Of a stretch of DNA of 5,511 nt, positions 1-5,137 are shown in pieces. The notes under the pieces were generated by a model. The model did no database searches. It was not told where the DNA came from and saw only the letters and a list, made by a program, of their open reading frames with translations. How positions within the stretch are numbered: the stretch's first letter is position 1; every line of letters starts with the position of its first letter. The translations under genes were made by a program, and so were the position numbers. Source of the DNA: an uncultured Collinsella sp. (GTDB lineage: Bacteria > Actinomycetota > Coriobacteriia > Coriobacteriales > Coriobacteriaceae); NCBI GenBank assembly GCA_905197385.1, contig CAJJYO010000114.1, forward strand, positions 1 through 5,511, written 5' to 3'.

Positions 1-4
1 AAAG

Positions 5-13
5 AGTATAGCA
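5..13 (-). promoter_or_regulatory. Possible extended -10 promoter reading out of the left edge
   Basis: Read on the minus strand, this is TGCTATACT, a good match to an extended -10 element (TGnTATAAT type). No convincing -35 hexamer lies 16-18 bp upstream, but extended -10 promoters can work without one. If real, it would start a leftward transcript for a gene outside the window. A weak hairpin (TTTGCC 20-25 with GGCAAA 41-46) lies upstream of it. The window ends too close to confirm any gene. Confidence 0.25.
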
Positions 14-50
14 GACTTTTTTGCCGGCGCGTATATCGTTGGCAAACTGG

Positions 51-66
51 AAAACCACCACAAAGG
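51..66 (+). repeat. 16-bp direct repeat, left copy
   Basis: AAAACCACCACAAAGG occurs here and again, identically, at 251-266, exactly 200 bp away. The two copies bracket the four-copy 15-bp repeat array between them. Unlike the right copy, this one has no inverted partner nearby, so it is a half-site with no hairpin. It may mark the edge of an inserted or duplicated intergenic unit; that is inference. Confidence 0.75.
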
Positions 67-96
67 AGCTGGCCCTCTCCCCCCGATCTTCAAAAA

Positions 97-151
97 TCTC
101 AATCTGTAACATCTGGGCGGGTAAATCGGCCCTATCTGTTACAGATTGAGA
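97..151. repeat. Hairpin element 1 of the array
   Basis: Outer arms 97-111 and 137-151 form a perfect 15-bp stem. Inside, after a small internal loop, GGGC (115-118) can pair with GCCC (129-132) and close a 10-nt loop. As the arms are a perfect inverted repeat, either strand can fold this way. Element 2 has the same layout with different inner bases. Confidence 0.6.
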
Positions 152-176
152 CAAAATGCAGGCGTCGGGACGAACG

Positions 177-231
177 TCTCAATCTGTAACAGTAAGACGA
201 CTTTTGGTGGTCTAGATGTTACAGATTGAGA
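177..231. repeat. Hairpin element 2 of the array
   Basis: Outer arms 177-191 and 217-231 form a perfect 15-bp stem. A 3-by-3 internal loop follows, then AGAC (195-198) can pair with GTCT (210-213) around an 11-nt loop. Total length is 55 nt, as in element 1. The inner stem sits three bases inside the left arm in both elements, although its sequence is different. Confidence 0.6.
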
Positions 232-250
232 CAAACCGCTGGGACGGGTC

Positions 251-266
251 AAAACCACCACAAAGG
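251..266 (+). repeat. 16-bp direct repeat, right copy
   Basis: This is identical to 51-66 (AAAACCACCACAAAGG). Its last 13 bases are also the left arm of the hairpin at 254-288, so this copy is part of a complete dyad while the left copy is only half of one. Confidence 0.75.
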
Positions 267-288
267 TACCTGTCCCCTTTGTGGTGGT
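254..288 (-). terminator. Probable terminator hairpin of the murT-gatD operon
   Basis: ACCACCACAAAGG (254-266) and CCTTTGTGGTGGT (276-288) form a perfect 13-bp stem with a 9-nt loop. Read leftward, the stem begins six bases after the murT-gatD stop codon and is followed by only three unpaired T residues before a G, so the U-tract is short. Position argues for a terminator; the weak tail and the second copy of the arm at 51-66 argue that it is also a dispersed repeat. The words GGGACAGG and CCTTTGT recall intergenic palindromes seen in several genomes, but I could not check this. Confidence 0.5.
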
Positions 289-294
289 AGGGCG

Positions 295-2472
295 CTAGGG
301 GAGGAGCTTCATGGCTGCGTCGTGGGCGGCGTGCTCGTAGGTGTCGTCGAGGGGCTTGAGCGGCAGCAGAGCGTTGGCCTGTGCGTCGCCGCGGCGCTCG
401 AGAGCGTGGGCAATCAGCCAGTCGGCGAGTTCGGGGTTCTTGGGCAGCGCCGGGCCATGCAGGTACGTGCCGATGACGCCCTTGTAGATGAGGCCCTCAA
501 AGCCATCGTCGCCGTTGTTTCCGGTGCCCGTGACAACGGACGTTCCGAGCGGCGTGGCCTCTGCATCGAGCAGGGTGCGGCCGCCGTGGTTCTCGAATCC
601 CACAAAGGGCTCGGGTGCCAGGTCGGTCTTGACGGCGACGTTGCCGATTAGGCGGTTGGAGCCGCGCACGGTCTCGGCGGCAATGACGCCCAGGCCCTCG
701 ATGCGATCCTCGCCCATGTAGTACGAACGACCGAGCAGCTGATAGCTGCCGCAGATGGCAAGCAGCGAGCCTCCATCCTCAACATATGCCGCGACCTTGT
801 CTTTTTGGGTGAGCAGCTCGTGCGCCACGGCCAACTGGTCGCGATCAGAGCCGCCGCCCATCATGACGATATCGGCATCGGTAAGGTCGAGCATCTCGCC
901 CATACGGACCTCGTCCACGCGCACGGGAATGCCGCGCCAGGCGCAGCGGCGCTCGAGCGCGATAACGTTGCCGCCGTCGCCGTAGAGATTGAGCGCATCG
1001 GGATACAGGTAGACGATACGCAACGGGCGCGAAAGCTCGACCGGCACGACGGCGGAAGGGATGGCGCTGCCATCGGCGCGGGCTACGGCGCGTCCGGCAA
1101 CAGCGTCGGCGGTGGCGCCCTTCAGTCCGTCGAGCTCCTTGACCAGCGGCGGGAAGGCCGTGTAATTGGCGACGGCGTAGAAGGTGACATCGGCGGCCTC
1201 GTCCGCCACGGCGCCGATCGCCTGCTCGATATTCGAGATGATGGCGGCATTGATGCCGGCGTACTTGAGGCGCACCTGCATATCGTGTGCACGCGTGCCG
1301 CCGGCAAAGGCGACAAGCCCTGGGGTATCGGCGATGCGCTCGAAGTCGACGTCGTAGATCCAGGAGACATCGTGGCCGTCAGCGTCGTTGTCGTTAAGGA
1401 AGAAAGCGCAGAGTCTGCCGCCCGCCGTCTTAATGGACTGGATCTGTCGATCGAAGCCCACGGGATTCTTGGCCAGGTTTGCCTCGACAGTGCGACCGGC
1501 AATATCCCAGCGGCCCATGCGTCCGCCGGCGGGCACGTAGGCATCGAGCGTGGGCTGCAGGTGCGCCGTATCCACGCCCAACTCATGTGCGGCAAAGAAT
1601 GCGGCGGCAACGTTATAGACCATATATAAGCCGTTGTAGCGCGTGGCGATGTGCGCGGCTGGCGCGCTGGAATCAGATCCAAACACCAGGTCAAAACCAT
1701 AGCCATCGCGACTGAGCTCCACATTCGTTACGCGGCGGACCAGTGCGGGGCGTGTCCAACCGCACGAGGGGCAATGGTAGGCGCCGAGTTGACCATACTG
1801 TACGTAGTCGTACTCCAACGGGGCGTTGCACTGCGAGCAAAAACGCGAGTCGCTGATGCGGTCAGACTCGGTGTTGGTGGCGCCATCGATGCCAAAGGCA
1901 ATACTCGCGTTGGGAACGCGCGCGGCAATCGAGGCGCACAGCGGGTCGTCGGCGTTGTAGATGAGCGTCGTTGCCGGCGAAAGCTCCAACGCGTGGGCGA
2001 TGACCTCCTGGGTGTGATCGATCTCGCCATAGCGATCCAGCTGGTCACGGAACAGGTTGAGCAGCACGAAGTACGTCGGCTTGAGCTTGGGCAGGACGCG
2101 CACGGTGTAGAGCTCATCGCATTCAAAAACGCCCACGCGCTTGCCGCCGCCGGCTTGCTTGAGGCCGCTGCGCGCCTCGAGTAGTGCGCCCACCACGCCC
2201 GGCTCCATGTTGTTGCCGGCGCGGTTGCATACCACGGTGGCGCCGCTGGCGGCAACGGCGTCGGCGATCAGGTTCGAAGTGGTGGTCTTACCGTTGGTGC
2301 CGGTGATCACCACGCTGCGGTCGACAAGACTCGCGAGGTCGCTCAGCAGCTCGGGGTTGATCTTCATGGCGATGCGGCCGGGGAGTACGCCGCCCTGGCG
2401 CTTAAGGACGGAGCGCAGCCCCCAGCGGGCGATATCGCTCGAGGTGCAGGCAAGAGATGAGCGGAGGTTCAT
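295..2472 (-). CDS. murT-gatD: Fused MurT-GatD lipid II isoglutaminyl synthase
   Basis: This 725-aa cytosolic protein combines the two subunits that amidate the alpha-carboxyl of D-glutamate in lipid II, using glutamine and ATP. The MurT part (about 1-447) shows the Mur-ligase ATP loop GTNGKTTT (58-65), the NLFRDQLDRYGEID segment (139-152), a four-Cys zinc ribbon (C212, C215, C234, C237), LAKNPVGFD (333-341) and the C-terminal DUF1727-type domain with DADGHDVSWIYD (363-374); in Staphylococcus aureus this segment supplies the Asp that completes the GatD triad. A linker of about 35 residues, rich in Ala, leads to GatD (about 484-725): YLYPDALNLYGDGGN (488-502), nucleophile C574 in AICGSYQLLG, and H672 in TYLHGP. 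The tail PLDDTYEHAAHD is typical of a complete GatD. There is no Met or stop at the junction. The ATG at 2472 follows AGGA with an 8-nt gap. It is the last gene of the operon, 45 bp after its neighbour. I did not recall whether this fusion is described elsewhere. Confidence 0.93.
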   Translation of the reverse strand: MNLRSSLACTSSDIARWGLRSVLKRQGGVLPGRIAMKINPELLSDLASLVDRSVVITGTNGKTTTSNLIADAVAASGATVVCNRAGNNMEPGVVGALLEARSGLKQAGGGKRVGVFECDELYTVRVLPKLKPTYFVLLNLFRDQLDRYGEIDHTQEVIAHALELSPATTLIYNADDPLCASIAARVPNASIAFGIDGATNTESDRISDSRFCSQCNAPLEYDYVQYGQLGAYHCPSCGWTRPALVRRVTNVELSRDGYGFDLVFGSDSSAPAAHIATRYNGLYMVYNVAAAFFAAHELGVDTAHLQPTLDAYVPAGGRMGRWDIAGRTVEANLAKNPVGFDRQIQSIKTAGGRLCAFFLNDNDADGHDVSWIYDVDFERIADTPGLVAFAGGTRAHDMQVRLKYAGINAAIISNIEQAIGAVADEAADVTFYAVANYTAFPPLVKELDGLKGATADAVAGRAVARADGSAIPSAVVPVELSRPLRIVYLYPDALNLYGDGGNVIALERRCAWRGIPVRVDEVRMGEMLDLTDADIVMMGGGSDRDQLAVAHELLTQKDKVAAYVEDGGSLLAICGSYQLLGRSYYMGEDRIEGLGVIAAETVRGSNRLIGNVAVKTDLAPEPFVGFENHGGRTLLDAEATPLGTSVVTGTGNNGDDGFEGLIYKGVIGTYLHGPALPKNPELADWLIAHALERRGDAQANALLPLKPLDDTYEHAAHDAAMKLLP

Positions 2473-2517
2473 GAAACCGTTCCTAACGTAAACGACATGG
2501 TCGGGTCGAGTGCGTCA

Positions 2518-3561
2518 CTAAAATCCGTAGCGGCGCGCAAATTCCTGGGCAAGCTGCGACACGTCTTCGCAGGCATTGGCCCAGGGGGCAAAGTCGGGAG
2601 TGTCCGAGATAATGCCGTCCGCTTCCCAAACGGCCTGGTGCGAAAGATCCCAGGGATCGCGTGGCTCGGGCCGGCAGGGAAGGTACGGCGTCTGGTACAT
2701 GGGATTCAGCAAGAAGAACGCGCCGCCCTCGCAGCGGTTAGCAAACTCGCGCAGCGCGCGCACCGCCGGACGCATCTTGTTCGTTTTGAACAATAGGATT
2801 GTGCGGGCGAGCAGGTACCAAGGGGAGTTCTCGAGTGCATCGGCTCCCACCTGTTCCTCGAGCTGGTGAGCAAGGGCAAAAAAGCCGTCCTGGTCTTCCA
2901 GGCGTGCGAGGGCAAGCAGCACGGTGCCGGCGGCACGGGTGGGATAGCCTTCTGCCTTAAGGACGCGGCGGGCGTAGTTGGCGGCAGCGCGGTAGCGGGC
3001 GCTCGCCATGCACAGCTGCGAGATGGCCTCGAGCGTGTGAAGCCACCCGATAAGCGCCGGCTCGCTTACGGTGAGCTCTGCCGCCGTCACGCCGTCCGTC
3101 AAAACTTTGTTGGCCCAGTAGTGTGGGGCCTCCATATCGAACCCGGGCACGCTTTGCTGCAGGTAATCGGCCGTGGTTGCCTCGAGCTTCATCAGGTCGC
3201 CCAGGCAGGCGTCAACGGGCGTGTCGGCCAGGATGATGGCGAGCAGCTGCGCGTCGACGGCCAGCGCATCGACGCGGACAATCTTGAGCAGCTCATCGCG
3301 CATGTCGTCGAACAGGCGATTGCGCGTCTGCTCGAACTCCTCGTCACTGCCCATGTCCTCGATGCGATGGAGCTCGTCGAGCAGGTGGCGATGAACACCG
3401 GCATAGGACAGCAGCGCCTGGGCATGCTCGGACTGCGCATACTTTTGGGGATTCGTACTAATGTCGTTATGGACAAGCTCGCGTGCTGCATCGGTGAGCT
3501 CGGGGTGCGATGCCAGATAGGTGCGCTCCAAGTAGGCGGGGATGTAGACGCTCGGATCCAT
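2518..3561 (-). CDS. ST7/TPR-like helical repeat protein, second paralog
   Basis: This is a 347-aa, probably cytosolic, all-helical protein of unknown function with no signal peptide or membrane segment. Helical pairs typical of TPR folds are visible around 92-113, 167-200, 207-233 and 246-277. Its pattern (EPALIGWL at 167-174, ARYRAAANYARRVL at 188-201, SPWYLLARTILLF at 246-258) follows that of its upstream neighbour and, from memory, the bacterial relatives of the ST7 family. It differs from the neighbour in its first 85 residues and in a Pro-rich stretch at 287-303. The ATG at 3561 shares one base with the TAA of the upstream gene (TAATG), with GGGAGGGG seven bases ahead inside that gene, so translation is probably coupled. 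The murT-gatD gene follows after 45 bp. Family placement is moderate in confidence, function unknown; a scaffold role is only a guess from the fold. Confidence 0.85.
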   Translation of the reverse strand: MDPSVYIPAYLERTYLASHPELTDAARELVHNDISTNPQKYAQSEHAQALLSYAGVHRHLLDELHRIEDMGSDEEFEQTRNRLFDDMRDELLKIVRVDALAVDAQLLAIILADTPVDACLGDLMKLEATTADYLQQSVPGFDMEAPHYWANKVLTDGVTAAELTVSEPALIGWLHTLEAISQLCMASARYRAAANYARRVLKAEGYPTRAAGTVLLALARLEDQDGFFALAHQLEEQVGADALENSPWYLLARTILLFKTNKMRPAVRALREFANRCEGGAFFLLNPMYQTPYLPCRPEPRDPWDLSHQAVWEADGIISDTPDFAPWANACEDVSQLAQEFARRYGF

Positions 3562-4637
3562 TAGAGGTCCCCTCCCTTAAATGGAAGCCCCTGCTCGGCT
3601 GCGCGCAGGATGCGCTCGTCGATCTGGGAACGCACGATGTCGTTGGTGGCGACCCAGGCGGCAAAGCTGGCGTTGTCGGGAGCGCCCAGGCCCTCCTGCA
3701 GTACCGGCGTCGCTTCGGACAGTGCAAGGACAAGCTCGTCGGTGGAGCCTGCACCCACGTTGACGCGGGCATAGACGCCATCGGGAAACTCGGTTTGGAA
3801 GTAGAGCGCCTCGGCTGCGTGCGGGCACGAGCGTGCAAGGATGCGCAAGTAGTGCTCGGCGCCCTCGTAGTCCAGCTCGCGCCAGGCAGCGCTCATCAGC
3901 GCGATGAGCGTCCACGGGTCCAAGTCGCGCTCCGCGTCCTTGGGACGACGGCGCAGTGGCGTGTTGGCGAGATAGGGTACGGAGTGGGCAGAGCGAAAGC
4001 GCTTGAGTTCCTCGGCGGGGTATTCGAGCTTTGCCATGGCGAGCATCGCGGTGTGGCGGACACCGGCCGGATCGTTGGGGGCAAAGTCCAGGCTGCGGTT
4101 TGCGGCTTCGAGTGACATACGGTAGCGGCCGCTAATGAGGGCGCGCGACGCAAGGGCGGCAAGCCAGCGCAGGTAGGGGCGGCGCATAAGGTCGCCCGCG
4201 GCCTCGCGCTCGTAGGGGTCCTGCGCCGAGGCGATCTTGAGCGCCAAGTCGTGCTCGACTTCATCGCGCTTGGATACCAAGTACTGTACGTATTCCTCGT
4301 TGGATTCGGCGGTGAGCGCCGTCAGCATGCGCTGGGCATCCCAGTTGGTCGGATCGAGTGCGGCCGCCTCGCGGAGCATGTTCTCGGCAGCTGTCTCTTC
4401 TTGCTCTGCCTGGGTATCGTCAGGGATAAAGGGAATGCGGTAGTCGACAGCCTCGACCACCTTGGCAATGAGGTGCCCGGCGCGGTCGCGGTCGTGCACG
4501 ATGAGCGGTGCGGGGTTGCGGGTGAATTGTTCCATCAGACGCTCTACGGCGGCAGCGTCGGTGAGCGGGATATTGTCGCGGCGCAAGGCCTCAAGAACGA
4601 GGCGATGGCAATCCTCTTGAATGGGATCGAATGCCAT
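3561..4637 (-). CDS. ST7/TPR-like helical repeat protein, first paralog
   Basis: This 358-aa protein opens the operon. It looks soluble and mostly helical. The TPR-type pattern includes ENMLREAAALDPTNWDAQRML (about 85-105), RPYLRWLAALASRAL (153-167), RYRMSLEAANRSLDFAPNDP (171-190) and DPWTLIALMSAAW (240-252). The order "RPY.R...LA....GRY..SLEA...L...PND..G.R" is what I recall of bacterial ST7-like TPR proteins. It aligns over most of its length with the next gene, so the pair probably arose by duplication. An in-frame TTG at 4667 would add ten residues, but the ATG at 4637 has AAAGGAGG directly ahead and is preferred. Function is unknown. The link to MurT-GatD rests only on gene order and coupling. 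Confidence 0.85.
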   Translation of the reverse strand: MAFDPIQEDCHRLVLEALRRDNIPLTDAAAVERLMEQFTRNPAPLIVHDRDRAGHLIAKVVEAVDYRIPFIPDDTQAEQEETAAENMLREAAALDPTNWDAQRMLTALTAESNEEYVQYLVSKRDEVEHDLALKIASAQDPYEREAAGDLMRRPYLRWLAALASRALISGRYRMSLEAANRSLDFAPNDPAGVRHTAMLAMAKLEYPAEELKRFRSAHSVPYLANTPLRRRPKDAERDLDPWTLIALMSAAWRELDYEGAEHYLRILARSCPHAAEALYFQTEFPDGVYARVNVGAGSTDELVLALSEATPVLQEGLGAPDNASFAAWVATNDIVRSQIDERILRAAEQGLPFKGGDL

Positions 4638-4641
4638 GGGG

Positions 4642-4649
4642 CCTCCTTT
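4642..4649 (-). promoter_or_regulatory. Ribosome binding site that fixes the operon's first start
   Basis: Read leftward this is AAAGGAGG, followed by CCCC and ATG at 4637. The gap of four bases is a little short but the match to the anti-Shine-Dalgarno sequence is nearly full. The TTG start at 4667 has no comparable site, so this element decides the start of the first TPR-like gene. Confidence 0.8.
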
Positions 4650-4674
4650 GCTGCGGTTAGGGTTCAAATGTTTC

Positions 4675-4680
4675 TATATA
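4675..4680 (-). promoter_or_regulatory. Candidate -10 box of the leftward operon
   Basis: TATATA lies in the only AT-rich stretch just upstream of the first TPR-like gene, 37 bases from its ATG, giving a leader of about 30 nt. No good -35 sits at 16-18 bp; GTGCCA (minus strand, 4702-4707) is a partial match but 21 bp away. The call rests on position and base composition. Confidence 0.35.
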
Positions 4681-4769
4681 AGGTTCTAGTTTACCCGCAT
4701 GTGGCACACCGGGGGTGCCGCACTTGGACTTGCACCTTTGCACCACGAAGACGGATGTCGCACAAATGT

Positions 4770-4805
4770 CGGCACCTTGGACGACCGAGTGGTATCACGG
4801 TGCCG
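4770..4805. repeat. Intergenic hairpin a
   Basis: CGGCACC (4770-4776) and GGTGCCG (4799-4805) form a perfect 7-bp stem with a 22-nt loop. It is the first of two neighbouring hairpins built from the same GCACC/GGTGC word. No U-tract follows on either strand, so it is not a plain terminator. Confidence 0.45.
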
Positions 4806-4829
4806 CAAACGGTCGATTTTTGGCGGCGA

Positions 4830-4856
4830 ACGGTGCATATTTTGGAGGGGCACCGT
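4830..4856. repeat. Intergenic hairpin b
   Basis: ACGGTGC (4830-4836) and GCACCGT (4850-4856) form a perfect 7-bp stem with a 13-nt loop, 24 bp after hairpin a. The right arm of this one could also pair with the GGTGC arm of hairpin a, so alternative folds are possible. Confidence 0.45.
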
Positions 4857-4886
4857 CCTGCCCAGGATATGTAGTCAACCTTGATA

Positions 4887-4951
4887 AAACGTTTGCCCAG
4901 CTTGGGAGTATGAATGCCGCACAAGGGTCTTCAGGGATAGAAAAAACGTTT
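4887..4951. promoter_or_regulatory. Two AAACGTTT palindromes, possible LacI-type operators
   Basis: The perfect 8-bp palindrome AAACGTTT is found at 4887-4894 and 4944-4951, with centres 57 bp apart. A central CG flanked by A and T runs is the usual core of LacI-family operators, including PurR and CcpA sites. The first copy follows directly on TTGATA (4881-4886), a -35-like hexamer. A paired operator for the alcohol dehydrogenase gene is plausible, but no regulator gene is in the window. Confidence 0.35.
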
Positions 4952-5070
4952 CATCATTGGCGGCTTTAGGTGAATAACTGACCAACCAGAACGGTAAAAT
5001 AGTGTTTGTCTGAGCGTTGAGACGTTTAGACATCGCGCATTGTCATCGCCGGCAACGCGCAAACCGGTCC

Positions 5071-5097
5071 TAACGGAGCCAATTGGGTGCTCCGTTA
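5071..5097 (+). promoter_or_regulatory. 9-bp perfect dyad in the alcohol dehydrogenase leader
   Basis: TAACGGAGC (5071-5079) and GCTCCGTTA (5089-5097) form a perfect 9-bp inverted repeat with a 9-nt spacer, ending 40 bp before the alcohol dehydrogenase ATG. No T run follows, so it is unlikely to be a terminator. TATATA overlaps its right edge (5096-5101). It could be an operator or an RNA hairpin that acts on the leader. Confidence 0.55.
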
Positions 5098-5125
5098 TAT
5101 ACGCAAGTCTAAGAGGGGCTTGTTT

Positions 5126-5131
5126 AGGAGG
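5126..5131 (+). promoter_or_regulatory. Ribosome binding site of the alcohol dehydrogenase
   Basis: AGGAGG stands six bases before the ATG at 5138, a full Shine-Dalgarno match with ideal spacing. It fixes the start of the partial gene that runs off the window. Confidence 0.85.
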
Positions 5132-5137
5132 CACAGT

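Larger units (their letters stand above)
97..231. repeat. Phased array of four 15-bp repeats in alternating orientation
   Basis: TCTCAATCTGTAACA stands at 97-111 and 177-191, and its exact reverse complement at 137-151 and 217-231. The starts are 97, 137, 177 and 217, a strict 40-bp period, and all three spacers are 25 nt. The spacers are unrelated apart from a shared CAAA after each reverse copy. Neighbouring copies can pair as stems: 97-111 with 137-151, 177-191 with 217-231, or alternatively 137-152 with 176-191, where the match reaches 16 bp. No gene overlaps the array. It resembles a REP/BIME-like intergenic repeat cluster, or spaced binding sites for a protein. It is not a normal CRISPR, because the repeats are short and inverted. 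Function is unknown. Confidence 0.85.
4638..5137. other. 500-bp divergent intergenic region rich in dyads
   Basis: This gap separates the leftward MurT-GatD operon from the rightward alcohol dehydrogenase. I see no convincing gene: the short open frames in it lack Shine-Dalgarno sequences and recognisable protein motifs. It holds the likely promoters of both units, seven GGTGC/GCACC words between 4714 and 4854 that build two hairpins, two AAACGTTT palindromes, a TAAAAT that could be a -10 (4995-5000, no clear -35), and a 9-bp dyad at 5071-5097. The part from about 4700 to 4860 might be a decayed gene, a structured leader RNA or a regulator-binding region; the sequence alone does not decide. 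Confidence 0.6.

Noticed and set aside
97..231. CRISPR array
   Set aside because: Repeats are only 15 bp, alternate in orientation, number four, and no cas gene is in view. Regular spacers alone are not enough.
97..231. Integron attC sites
   Set aside because: The 55-bp inverted elements have about the right size, but the outer ends do not match RYYYAAC/GTTRRRY and no cassette genes or integrase are seen.
1027..1125. Separate gatD start inside the long gene
   Set aside because: There is no in-frame ATG or stop in the linker between the MurT and GatD parts; the frame is continuous.
805..1629. 274-aa rightward open frame
   Set aside because: It lies wholly antisense to murT-gatD, whose motifs are unmistakable. 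High GC content gives long antisense frames. The rightward frames at 226-651, 1651-2184, 2866-3564 and 3510-4115 are rejected for the same reason.
4638..4667. TTG start at 4667 adding ten residues to the first TPR-like protein
   Set aside because: The ATG at 4637 has AAAGGAGG just upstream, and the extra residues would be encoded across that ribosome binding site.
4691..4924. 77-aa leftward Cys- and Arg-rich open frame in the intergenic region
   Set aside because: There is no Shine-Dalgarno sequence that I can see, no known motif, and it runs through the hairpins.
5040..5068. Sigma-70 promoter with TTGTCA as -35
   Set aside because: No -10-like hexamer occurs 16-18 bp downstream (ACCGGT lies there).
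4700..5137. Known riboswitch upstream of the alcohol dehydrogenase
   Set aside because: I could not match the conserved cores of common classes that I looked for (TPP, cobalamin, glycine, c-di-GMP), and there is no terminator with a U-tract.
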